A DNA stretch of 64,000 bases from Myxococcales bacterium (GTDB lineage Bacteria > Myxococcota_A > Polyangia > Polyangiales > Polyangiaceae): positions 434,001-498,000 of the forward strand of contig JADJKB010000024.1 of NCBI GenBank assembly GCA_016706225.1. Direction: 5' to 3'. Under the pieces are notes generated by a model that was not told the origin of the DNA, made no database searches, and saw nothing but the letters and a program-made list of their open reading frames with translations. Position numbers and translations under genes: made by a program. Shown piece by piece: positions 17,382 to 25,146 of the stretch (positions are counted from its first letter, which is position 1; every line of letters begins with the position of its first letter).

Positions 17382-18813
17382 TGGTTGCCCCCACGACGAA
17401 GCGTACGGTCTCGATCTCGCCACCGCGCTCGAACGTGTCGGTGCCGAACGCCACGAGTGCCTCGAAGCTGTGATCTCGATGACCGGTGCTGCGCAGGCCA
17501 ATCCCAAAAGACTGCCGCAGGAGGCCGGTCTCGAAACCGGAGAGGTGCTGGCCGAACACGTTGCCGACGGCATAGTGCATGGCGGCGTCCAACCAAACCC
17601 AGACCGGCCACTGGTACTCGAGCAGGGCCACGGCGTCGCTGCGACCTACCAGGCGTCCCTCCAGGTAGCCGCGCATGGGGCGCGCGCCGCCGAGCGACGC
17701 CTGCTCGGTGAAGGGGATCTCGCTGCCGCTGCTCAGCGGGTCCGCGAAGTCTGCGACGAGAGACAGGCCGAGCACGCGCTGGTCACCGGTCAGATCGACA
17801 AAACCCCCGACCGTCGCGCCGTATTTGGCCCAGTGTTGTCGGGGCGGTGAGATCGACGAGACGCGAGGTGTGTCACGCACCGAGGCGGCGTGCTCCCCTC
17901 GAAGCTGGAGGCGCAGTCCACTGCCCGGTGGCGAAACGAAGTCGCTCCCCTCGGGCGCGTCTTCGAGATGGCGGCGGGGGCGAGTGTCGAGGGAGGCACT
18001 CAGCCCTTGCATGAAGACGGTGTAACCATCGGCCATGCCGGGCGGGGAGAGGTAACGACCGCGGGCGATCTCGTCGGCGACCGTTGGGTCGTCGGCCGAG
18101 CCGACCGTCGGGTCGAAGCGCACGTCGCGCAAGCTGACGAAGCTCGTCAGTGAGCTCGATCGCCAGAGGCTCGCGTCGTGGCGCAGTCCCGCTTCGGTGC
18201 GCGTTGCTTTGAAGCGTGCGGCGTCCGCACCCGACTCCGGCCCGAGGCCGTGGAAGACCCAATCGGGTCGGAAGCCGTACTCCGCGCGCAGCTCGAGCGT
18301 CTGACCCGGAGCGACGGTGAGGCGATCCGCCAGGTTGAGCAGCAGCCAGTCGATTCCACCAGTGGCGGCGCGCGCGCGGAGGTCGTTCTCGCGCGCCAGG
18401 AAGTCGTTGTAGAAGAAGTAGAGCCCCACGCTCGTGCGAAAGCCGAAGTCCACGAGGCCTGTCGGCACGATGCCGATGTTGTTCTCCGGCCCGAACGTGA
18501 AGAGGTTCACCAATTTCTGGGGGACCTCCTCTTCCTCGGCGGTGGAAATGACCCAGCCGAGCGGTCGGCGAATCACGAACTCACTCACCAAGTAGAGCGG
18601 GGAAAGCACGACTCGAGGCACCCAGATGAGCACGTCGCCGGCGGTGGTCGGTTCTGGTCCGCGCCCGTCGTAGTCGGGGAGTGTCCGCTTCTGTCCTGCG
18701 GCGATCGGCGGGTCCTGGGCGTGCTCCCGGCGCTCGCTCTCCGCTCCCATCGCGGGGTGACCCGTGGCGGCCAGCGCCAATGCTAGAGCGGAGCAGCGGA
18801 GCAGGCGGTTCAC
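17371..18813 (-). CDS. Omp85/BamA-type outer-membrane beta-barrel protein
   Basis: A 480-residue protein with a signal peptide (ALALALAATGHPAMGAES). The C-terminal half shows alternating beta-strands ending in a terminal Phe, and GGARPMRGYLEGR contains the RGY/RGF landmark of Omp85-family barrels. No POTRA repeats are recognisable, so this resembles short surface-antigen (D15-like) barrels rather than BamA itself. The GTG at 18813 is chosen for the signal peptide; the frame is open up to 19245, but that extension would run through the hexamer repeat and is unlikely to be translated. It heads the operon with the lipoprotein and the carrier. Confidence 0.75.
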   Translation of the reverse strand: MNRLLRCSALALALAATGHPAMGAESERREHAQDPPIAAGQKRTLPDYDGRGPEPTTAGDVLIWVPRVVLSPLYLVSEFVIRRPLGWVISTAEEEEVPQKLVNLFTFGPENNIGIVPTGLVDFGFRTSVGLYFFYNDFLARENDLRARAATGGIDWLLLNLADRLTVAPGQTLELRAEYGFRPDWVFHGLGPESGADAARFKATRTEAGLRHDASLWRSSSLTSFVSLRDVRFDPTVGSADDPTVADEIARGRYLSPPGMADGYTVFMQGLSASLDTRPRRHLEDAPEGSDFVSPPGSGLRLQLRGEHAASVRDTPRVSSISPPRQHWAKYGATVGGFVDLTGDQRVLGLSLVADFADPLSSGSEIPFTEQASLGGARPMRGYLEGRLVGRSDAVALLEYQWPVWVWLDAAMHYAVGNVFGQHLSGFETGLLRQSFGIGLRSTGHRDHSFEALVAFGTDTFERGGEIETVRFVVGATSGF

Positions 18814-19017
18814 TTCGGCCGACCGTAGACGGAGGTCGTGCCGCTCCGCAACAAAGCTCACCCCGTACCTGCGTGCTGTCCAACTACTGCGCCCAGCCCC
18901 GCTCGGTAGTCGGGCCGGCTGAGCGGTGAGAAGGCACGCGTGTCCGATCAGTTGGGCGCGGCGCGGTGGGGGTCGCGGCGGCAGGCGCAAATTCGCAATC
19001 GCGTTTGGTGTGTAGAC

Positions 19018-19095
19018 GCGAGGGCGAGGGCGAGGGCGAGGGCGAGGGCGAGGGCGAGGGCGAGGGCGAGGGCGAGGGCGAGGGCGAGGGCGAGG
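19018..19095 (+). repeat. Hexanucleotide tandem repeat, 13 copies of GCGAGG
   Basis: Thirteen uninterrupted copies (78 bases) of GCGAGG sit between the divergent barrel gene (start 18813) and the four-helix-bundle gene (start 19257). There is no variation among copies, so the array is recent or length-variable. The G-rich strand has regularly spaced GGG runs and could fold into G-quadruplex-like structures. Confidence 0.95.
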
Positions 19096-19141
19096 GAACA
19101 GCTCGCTCGGCTTTCTCATTCTCTCGCCGTGCTCGCGCGCA

Positions 19142-19243
19142 TCAAGGCCAAGCCGCGGCTGCGCCGCGGTCGCGCGCTCTCGCGCGCGAGCCTTGACCCG
19201 CGCTGTGCGCGGCGAGGCTGCCTTGGCCGTCGGCTGCGCCGAC
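19142..19243 (+). ncRNA. Predicted structured RNA leader: three-way junction plus two hairpins
   Basis: Pairings read from the sequence: TCAAGGC (19142-19148) with GCCTTGA (19190-19196) closes a junction holding CCGCGGC-TGC-GCCGCGG (19153-19169) and TCGCGCGC-TCTC-GCGCGCGA (19170-19189). Then come CCGCGC-TGT-GCGCGG (19198-19212) and GTCGGC-TGC-GCCGAC (19229-19243), the latter directly before the AAGGAG ribosome-binding site of the four-helix-bundle gene. Five consecutive perfect stems in 102 bases are notable, although high GC makes short stems easy to find. It may be a leader that the protein or ribosome recognises, or a degenerate rRNA-insert-like fold. Confidence 0.4.
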
Positions 19244-19256
19244 AAGGAGAAGAACC

Positions 19257-19577
19257 ATGTTGCGTATCTATCCGCTCATTCTCGAAGTCCTCCGCGAACT
19301 CCGCGCCCTCATCGCAAAGCTCGAACGTCGCGATCCCGATCTTACCCGTCAGCTGCGGCGCTGTGCGACCAGCATCGCGCTCAACGTCGGCGAAGGCATG
19401 GGGTCGCGCGGCAAGCTCCGGCAGGTGCGCTATCACACGGCTCTCGGGTCAGCGCGAGAGACTCTCGCGTGCCTCGAGGTCGCTTGCGCTCTCGGCTACA
19501 TCGCTGCGCTCGACCCCGCTCTCATCGCCAAGCTCAATCGCATCATCGGCACTCTCGTCCGCCTGGTCGGCGCCTGA
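19257..19577 (+). CDS. Four-helix-bundle protein (S23 / 23S rRNA intervening-sequence type)
   Basis: A 106-residue, all-helical basic protein. LTRQLRRCATSIALNVGEGMGSRG is the landmark of the four-helix-bundle family that includes proteins encoded in 23S rRNA intervening sequences and the Avd accessory proteins of diversity-generating retroelements. AAGGAG lies seven bases before the ATG. No reverse transcriptase or rRNA gene is in the window, so this is a free-standing copy. It follows a strongly structured leader and is followed by a GC-rich hairpin, suggesting an independent cassette. RNA or nucleic-acid binding is likely from the family; the specific partner is unknown. Confidence 0.85.
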   Translation: MLRIYPLILEVLRELRALIAKLERRDPDLTRQLRRCATSIALNVGEGMGSRGKLRQVRYHTALGSARETLACLEVACALGYIAALDPALIAKLNRIIGTLVRLVGA

Positions 19578-19582
19578 GCGCT

Positions 19583-19617
19583 CAGCCCGGCGCCGCGCTC
19601 GTCGCGGCGCTGGGCTG
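19583..19617 (+). terminator. GC-rich hairpin after the four-helix-bundle gene
   Basis: CAGCCCGGCGCCGCG and CGCGGCGCTGGGCTG form a 15-bp stem with one G-U type pair and a CTCGT loop, five bases after the stop. No T-run follows, so it is not a canonical intrinsic terminator, but it could stabilise or end the transcript. Confidence 0.55.
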
Positions 19618-19626
19618 ATTCATCGA

Positions 19627-19875
19627 ATGTCTGACGCTGCAGACGACCACCCCTGGATCGAGCAGAACCCTCGGGCCACCGCCGTGGTGATGGTGTTACG
19701 TCGCATCGCCTACACCTTGCTCACGCTCTGGCGCGGCGTGACTCTGCGCAGCGACGAGCAACGCGCGCGGCCTTGGCGCGACGTGATGCGCGAGATCTTC
19801 CTGGCCGCCGTCACTACCACCACCGAACAGCTCGCCGCTCTGCGCCGGCACCCGCTCGCCTCGCTGCCCGCGTAG
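19627..19875 (+). pseudogene. C-terminal remnant of a DDE transposase (ISAs1/IS4-like)
   Basis: An 82-codon frame, with HPWIEQNPRATAVVMVLRRIAYTLLTLWRG and RPWRDVMREIFLAAV, matches the end of ISAs1-type transposases, where a helical tail follows the last catalytic residue. The catalytic core and N-terminus are absent and no terminal inverted repeats were seen. The remnant begins ten bases after the hairpin, so an insertion sequence once abutted the four-helix-bundle cassette. Confidence 0.55.
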
Positions 19876-20042
19876 TCCGACCCCAGGCCTCGCGCCGCCT
19901 CGCTCTTTGACAGATCCCGCCCCGGCCTCATCCGGCCCTGACCACCGCCCCCGCCGTGGCTCCGGCGCACCGAGAACCGATCGGGAGTGCCACTGCACCG
20001 CGGCGACTGGGAGAATCGCCTGCGCCGATCTAACCTTGCGCC

Positions 20043-21572
20043 ATGGGACGACTGGCTGCAGCGTGTTGGGCGGTGGGGTGTGTCCTCGGGCTGAGTGCGT
20101 GCAGCGACGACTCGGACTCGGGCTCGAGCGCGGGCGGCGCACCCAACAGCGGAGGCAGCGGCGGCTCGAACACCGGCGGCGGCCCGAGCGGCGGCAGCGC
20201 AGGAACAGCTGTCGGTGGCGGCGGTAGCAGCGGCGGCGGCGCGGCGGGTAGCGGTGGCGGCGGAGGCGGTCCCGTCGAACCGCCCATCACGTGCACGACT
20301 CAGTGTCGCTACATTCGCGCGGGGGCAACGGGTCAAGGCAATGGTGCGGATTGGAACGACGCTCATTCCGCAGTCCCGGACGTGCTCGAGCGCGGTCTCG
20401 TGTACCTGATCGCGGACGGTGACTATGGCAGTGTCGACTTCGACGACGCAAGCGCGGGAACGGAGCTCATCACCGTACGCAAGGCCACGGTCGAGAGCCA
20501 CGGCAGCGAGGTCGGCTGGCAGGCGGAGTTCGGCGATGGTGTGGCGCGCTTCACCGGCATCGGGTTCGGCAGCTCGTACTGGCTGCTGGAGGGCGCGAAG
20601 GGCGGCGGACCCAGCGCCTGGAACAGCGGGCACGGTTTCGAGGTCGTGGCCGAGGGCGCCGCGTGCAAGGACAACGGCAGCTTGATCGGGTTTTCGCCGG
20701 GTGTCTCCCACGTGACGGTCGCTCACACCCGTGCTCATGGGTCGAAGAACGATTTCCCCATCAACGGCGTGAAGGGCACCGGGGGCAACTCCGATCTCCA
20801 GTTCCGCTACTGCGCGGTGCACACCACGTTCGGGCCCGCATTCCACATTGGCGACTGGAAGGACGTCCTCATCGAGAAGAGCTACTTCGCCGATGTGCGC
20901 AGCACTGGCGCCGGCGATCCGTTCTGCTCCGATTGGCACGCCGAGGGGATCTCTTCCATCGGCACCAACACCAACATTCAGATCCGACACACCCTCTGGG
21001 ACCGCATCGGCGGCACCGCCGTCTTCGCCGGCGTGAACACGGGGGCGTCGAAGGCCTGGAAGATCCACGGCAACGTGTTCTCGCGCAGCGTGACCACGAT
21101 TCGTTACTACAACGAGCCGTCGTCGACGAACCTGCAGACGATGGATGACCTCGAGTTCTACGGCAACGTCATCGTGGGCATGCCCGGTGTCTCGGTGGGC
21201 ACCCTTGCCATCGACAAGGGCGCGAACAACCAGGCGATGAACAACATCTGGTACGACAACATCGCGAACACGTTCTCGTTCGGCGGCATCACCCACGACT
21301 ACAACTACTTCTCGAAGAACCGCCGTGTCGAAGGTTGCTCACCCGTGTGCGAGAAAGACGCCGAAGGCGCCACCGGCGAATCGAACGCGCAAATCGAGAC
21401 CGACAGCCCGTTCGTGAACGCCGTCGCCGACCCGCTGGCTGCTGACTTTCACTTGAAGGCCACGACCAAACCCGGAAAGACGCTCACTGCGCCGTTCGAC
21501 CTGGACCCCGACGGCAAGACCCGCGGCGCGGACGCCAGCTGGGATCGCGGCGTGTACGAGTTTGGGCCTTGA
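20043..21572 (+). CDS. Lipoprotein with right-handed beta-helix domain
   Basis: A 509-residue protein with a signal peptide ending in LSAC (lipobox), a Gly/Ser-rich linker (~residues 22-80), then a beta-helix of the pectate-lyase-like type: short repeated turns such as FPINGVKGTGGNSDLQFRY, LIEKSYFADV and LEFYGNVIVG. No catalytic set of a known polysaccharide lyase was identified. It is likely a cell-surface carbohydrate-binding or -processing protein. The ATG at 20043 lacks a strong ribosome-binding site. It converges with the propeller lipoprotein at 21586. Confidence 0.75.
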   Translation: MGRLAAACWAVGCVLGLSACSDDSDSGSSAGGAPNSGGSGGSNTGGGPSGGSAGTAVGGGGSSGGGAAGSGGGGGGPVEPPITCTTQCRYIRAGATGQGNGADWNDAHSAVPDVLERGLVYLIADGDYGSVDFDDASAGTELITVRKATVESHGSEVGWQAEFGDGVARFTGIGFGSSYWLLEGAKGGGPSAWNSGHGFEVVAEGAACKDNGSLIGFSPGVSHVTVAHTRAHGSKNDFPINGVKGTGGNSDLQFRYCAVHTTFGPAFHIGDWKDVLIEKSYFADVRSTGAGDPFCSDWHAEGISSIGTNTNIQIRHTLWDRIGGTAVFAGVNTGASKAWKIHGNVFSRSVTTIRYYNEPSSTNLQTMDDLEFYGNVIVGMPGVSVGTLAIDKGANNQAMNNIWYDNIANTFSFGGITHDYNYFSKNRRVEGCSPVCEKDAEGATGESNAQIETDSPFVNAVADPLAADFHLKATTKPGKTLTAPFDLDPDGKTRGADASWDRGVYEFGP

Positions 21573-21585
21573 AGCGGGAAACGCT

Positions 21586-22920
21586 TCAGCCATCCGGAGT
21601 GGGATCGATCCCGTTGCCGAGCCCGTCGCCGTCGCGATCCGGGTCGATGGGGAGGCGCGTCCAGTCTGGGGGTTGGGAAGCGTTCAGGTCCGTGATGCCG
21701 AGCGACCAGCTCTTGCCGGTGGCGCGCTCGTAGACGGTCACGTCGAGAGCGGCGCCCCCAGCCACACGAACAAAGTAGATGCGGCGCCCATCGTTGCCGT
21801 AGGTGGCGAATCTCAGGGTCACGTCCTCTTCTTGCTCGACGTACAGCGTCTCGCTCTTGGACAGGTCGCCCGCCGAGATGACCGACACGCGGTTCTCGAA
21901 AGCGATGACGAACTCCGTGCCGTCCGGCGCCCAGGGATCTTGGGGTACTTTGCTGACCGCCGTGGCCGGAACTTCCACGACTTGCTGCGTCTTCAGGTTG
22001 GCTCGTCGGGTGTAAGAACCGGAGCCGCACGGAGCGTTGGAGAAGAGCAGGTCGTCAGGATCGACGGGGTTGATGGCAGGGCTGCCCACGGCAGGCAGCG
22101 GATCTTCGGTGGAAGTAGCCGCCGGATCGAAGATGGTCTCGGGCGTGCCCGGATTGATCGCATCCAGCTTCGCCAGGGAGTCCACGCAGGGCACGTGCTG
22201 GCCGTACACGATGTGCCTCGAATCGGGCAGCCACGAGACTCCCGTCAGCGCGTACTTCTCGCCGGCCTGCTCGGACATGACGAGGAAGGTCAAATTCGCC
22301 CCGTCCGGGTCCATGCGATAGACGCGAGCGATGAAGTCCATCGCGCCCGTGTTCGGATCTCGGCCCCACTGAAACGCGATGTGCTTACCATCGGGCGAGG
22401 CGATGGGACTACGAACCATGCCATCCTGGTCGGTGTTCTGGGTCAGGCCGTCGGTCAGGCGAACGCTCCGCGAGCCGTCGTCGCGGGTCGCATACAGCTC
22501 GAGCCGTCCGGTCCTGGTCGAGCCGTGGAGCAGCCAGCCATCCTCCGAGCCGGGCAGGCCGTTGAAGCAGGCGCCCGAGAGGCACTTCGCGCCGAGGGCA
22601 CACTCGCTCGCGTCGCTACATGCTGGTCGGCAGACATCGTCGGCGCCGCACACGAGTCCACTGCCGCAGCCCCCGGCGGTGCAGCCCTGGTCGCCGCTGA
22701 GAGCGCACACGCCGGGCCGCGTCGCGTCGCTGAGGCAGGCGTGGGTCGAGCACGCGGCGTTGGCGTCGCACTTCGACCGGCAGCGCCCGAAGCCGCAGCT
22801 CAGCGCGCTGTCGCAGTCGCCGTGGGACGCGCACGGTGCACCGAGCGCTCCCGCGGCGTCCTCACTGCTGCTGCATCCCCCGAGGACGAGTACCAAGAGC
22901 ACCAGCACCGGGAGACGCAT
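21586..22920 (-). CDS. Propeller lipoprotein, short form (Cys-rich head + TolB-like propeller)
   Basis: A 444-residue lipoprotein: a signal with LGGC, a Cys-rich head (~20-120, ending CLSGACFNGLPGSEDGW), a TolB/WD40-like beta-propeller (SPDGKHIAFQW, RVYRMDPDGANLTFL) and a terminal calcium-type repeat DPDRDGDGLGNGIDPTPDG. It ends right after that repeat. AAAGGA sits seven bases before the ATG at 22920; an earlier ATG at 22926 overlaps the upstream stop (ATGA) and is an alternative. It is second in an operon with a paralogue at 22923 that carries an extra domain. Probably cell-surface; ligand unknown. Confidence 0.8.
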   Translation of the reverse strand: MRLPVLVLLVLVLGGCSSSEDAAGALGAPCASHGDCDSALSCGFGRCRSKCDANAACSTHACLSDATRPGVCALSGDQGCTAGGCGSGLVCGADDVCRPACSDASECALGAKCLSGACFNGLPGSEDGWLLHGSTRTGRLELYATRDDGSRSVRLTDGLTQNTDQDGMVRSPIASPDGKHIAFQWGRDPNTGAMDFIARVYRMDPDGANLTFLVMSEQAGEKYALTGVSWLPDSRHIVYGQHVPCVDSLAKLDAINPGTPETIFDPAATSTEDPLPAVGSPAINPVDPDDLLFSNAPCGSGSYTRRANLKTQQVVEVPATAVSKVPQDPWAPDGTEFVIAFENRVSVISAGDLSKSETLYVEQEEDVTLRFATYGNDGRRIYFVRVAGGAALDVTVYERATGKSWSLGITDLNASQPPDWTRLPIDPDRDGDGLGNGIDPTPDG

Positions 22921-22922
22921 GT

Positions 22923-24914
22923 TCATTTCCTTTCGAGCGCGAGAGCGCTCAGCAACATCCGGGCGTAGTGAGGCGAAAACGGCAGGTCGGCGGTCGGCGC
23001 GTCGATCCAGCCGACGAGAAACGGCGCGTTCTTGGCGCCGGTACCGGCCACGAAGCTGGACGAAGTGCTGAGCGTCACGTCCCGCCCGTTCCACAGGGCG
23101 TGCAACCGGCCGTCGGTTGAACGATGGCAGCCAAGCTCCACAGTCGTGCCGGGGCTCACGAGCCCCTGCGCGGATTCGGCGCTGGCCGAGTACTCCAAAC
23201 CGAGCTCGGTCAGGCGGCACAAGATCGAGCCGGCAGCACTCACGGAGAGTGCGACCCAGACGCTTGCCCCACTGATGGGGTTGCCCGGGGCGAAGCTCGC
23301 GCGCGCAACGACCATTGCGTCGGCGGGCCCCAGCTCGTCGAACGTGACTGCGGCCCGCACGGTCCAGGGCGGCTCGAGCTCGAGCACGTCTGCGTCGGGG
23401 ATGACCACGGCGGACTCGTGCAACATCAAGCCCCCCGCACTCCACTCGTCCGGCTTGATGCCCGTCGCGTCGGGAGCCCCTGCCACTTGGCTCGCGGAAA
23501 CGCTGCCGCCTCCTTCGCGGAAACACCACAGTCCAACCGTGAAGTCGCCCGGTTGAATCGCGCAGCCCTCGACTCCATCCGGCGTTGGGTCGAGCCCATT
23601 GGCGATCCCGTCGCGATCGCGGTCGATGTTCGTGCTGAACCGGGCCCAGGTTACAAACGGGTCGTCAGAGCGGGCGTCGACGTCGAGGAGCCAGGCGCTG
23701 CGGGTGTGTCGATCGATGACCTGGATGCCAAGCGGCTGGTCTTTCGGAGCTGCATTGCTGCGCTTGGCGTAGAGGCGCGTGTCGTCGTTTCCGAAGGTCG
23801 GGCGCTGGAACACGGCGCTCGGATCCGAAAACAGCAACTCCGAGCTCGACAGATCGCTGGTCGAGAGCTCACGAATCGCTCCGTCCCGACTGAACGAGAG
23901 CTCGGAGCCGGAGCTCGAGATGGCCAGGAAGTCCGGGCTCTCAGCGGGATCGATGGCGGTGACGTCGTCCGCCGAGCCGGTGTCCAGGTTCACGCGCCGC
24001 AGTGCACCCAGTTTTCCGCAGGGCTGTTCCCATACGAAGAGCTCACGCGCGTTCTTGGGGTGCACCACCGGGAAGCTGGGGACCAACAGCGGCAGGCCGT
24101 TCGGAGTCGCTGGATCAAACAGCACCTCGGGCTCGCTCGAGTCGATGGCGTCCATGCGCAGCAGTCGGTTTGAGCACGCGCCCGCCGAGACGACGACGAG
24201 GTGACGACTGTCCGACTCCCATGCGGCGCCCGCGAAGCTCGCGGCGGCCTGGCTGCCTTGGTCGGACAAGAACGCCAACCCGGTGCCGTCCGGCGCGACG
24301 CGGTAGAGGTGGGCGAGTGCGTCGTGCTCACCCGAGCTCGGATTGCGACTGGAAGCGAAGATGATTTGCTCGCCGTCCGGCGATGCGAGCGGGTAGTGCA
24401 AGCCCTCGGCGGCTCCCGCTGACCCACCCATCTGGTCCGTGAGGCGCACGACCTGCGAACCGTCGTCTCGCGCAGCCCACACTTCCGCGCGCCCGGTTGC
24501 GTTGGAGGTGAACACGAGCCAGCCGTCGTCGGAGCCGGGCAGACCGTTGAAGCACGCGCCTTGCAAACAGAGGTGACCTGGTGCGCAGTCGAGCGCTGAG
24601 CTGCAAGGCAAGCGGCAGATGTCGTCCGCGGCACAAATCAGACCGGTCGCGCATCGCCCCGCCGTGCAGCCGTTCTCACCGGGCAGCGAACACGCGCCGA
24701 TCGTGGAAGCCGCCGTCAGAGCACAGACACCGGGGCCACACACCGCGTCGTTCGCGCAAGGTTTGCGGCAGCGTCCGTGCGCGCAAGACAGCTCGGCCAC
24801 GCACTCGTCCGTCGTGGAACAGGGGGCCCCGAGGCCGAGAAGAGCGTCGTTCGAGTGACACCCGTCCGCCAAGAGGGCGAGAATTGGCAAGCAGAGTCGA
24901 AACCCGCGGCGCAT
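22923..24914 (-). CDS. Propeller lipoprotein with LamG-like C-terminal domain
   Basis: A 663-residue paralogue of the 444-residue neighbour: the same Cys-rich head (CLQGACFNGLPGSDDGW), TolB-like propeller (SPDGEQIIFASSR) and DRDRDGIANGLDPTPDG hinge, followed by ~210 extra residues resembling a LamG/concanavalin-type sandwich (ALSVSAAGSILCRL, LHALWNGRDVTL). The ATG at 24914 is preceded by GGAGAGAG and starts a signal peptide with a cysteine at residue 19. It is first in the operon and diverges from the FHA/sigma-54 activator. Likely exported and surface-attached. Confidence 0.8.
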   Translation of the reverse strand: MRRGFRLCLPILALLADGCHSNDALLGLGAPCSTTDECVAELSCAHGRCRKPCANDAVCGPGVCALTAASTIGACSLPGENGCTAGRCATGLICAADDICRLPCSSALDCAPGHLCLQGACFNGLPGSDDGWLVFTSNATGRAEVWAARDDGSQVVRLTDQMGGSAGAAEGLHYPLASPDGEQIIFASSRNPSSGEHDALAHLYRVAPDGTGLAFLSDQGSQAAASFAGAAWESDSRHLVVVSAGACSNRLLRMDAIDSSEPEVLFDPATPNGLPLLVPSFPVVHPKNARELFVWEQPCGKLGALRRVNLDTGSADDVTAIDPAESPDFLAISSSGSELSFSRDGAIRELSTSDLSSSELLFSDPSAVFQRPTFGNDDTRLYAKRSNAAPKDQPLGIQVIDRHTRSAWLLDVDARSDDPFVTWARFSTNIDRDRDGIANGLDPTPDGVEGCAIQPGDFTVGLWCFREGGGSVSASQVAGAPDATGIKPDEWSAGGLMLHESAVVIPDADVLELEPPWTVRAAVTFDELGPADAMVVARASFAPGNPISGASVWVALSVSAAGSILCRLTELGLEYSASAESAQGLVSPGTTVELGCHRSTDGRLHALWNGRDVTLSTSSSFVAGTGAKNAPFLVGWIDAPTADLPFSPHYARMLLSALALERK

Positions 24915-25016
24915 CAGAGCGATCTCTCTCCCAAGCCCGTCGATGCCCCCCGCCTGGGTCCTGCTTCGGCATCCTAGCGCCGCCGGACAAGCGTGGACAC
25001 CTCTCCGGGGTGTACC

Positions 25017-25049
25017 GTCCGCAGACACTTCTAGAGCTGTCCGCGGACA
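25017..25049. promoter_or_regulatory. Paired GTCCGC sites, one inside a perfect palindrome
   Basis: GTCCGCAGAC at 25017-25026 and the perfect 12-base palindrome TGTCCGCGGACA at 25038-25049 place GTCCGC copies 22 bases (two helical turns) apart in the divergent region between the propeller operon and the FHA/sigma-54 gene. A related palindrome CGTCCGCCGGACG lies at 29067-29079 before the LuxR-type gene, with another GTCCGC ten bases earlier. They are candidate operator sites; no binding protein is known. Confidence 0.4.
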
Positions 25050-25115
25050 CCAATCGGCTCGTGGGGTCACCAGCAAGACGGGTGGCGGTTCTCGACGGTT
25101 TGAGCTGAAAATACA

Positions 25116-25124
25116 TGGTAATCT
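25116..25124 (+). promoter_or_regulatory. Possible extended -10 promoter of the FHA/sigma-54 gene
   Basis: TGGTAATCT in an AT-richer patch fits an extended -10 element; transcription would start ~15 bases before the GTG at 25147. No good -35 is visible, and this is a visual match only. Confidence 0.3.
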
Positions 25125-25146
25125 GCCCGGGATTGGGGACGGGAAG

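Noticed and set aside
19018..19095. CRISPR-like array
   Set aside because: Simple hexamer tandem repeat without spacers; the 21-base array at 34719 is also coding and spacerless.
19018..19245. N-terminal (Pro-Arg)n extension of the Omp85-type protein
   Set aside because: The frame is open through the hexamer array, but a normal signal peptide starts at 18813, so the extension is unlikely to be translated.
19257..19577. Diversity-generating retroelement accessory (Avd) role
   Set aside because: The family fits, but no reverse transcriptase, template repeat or variable repeat was seen in the window.
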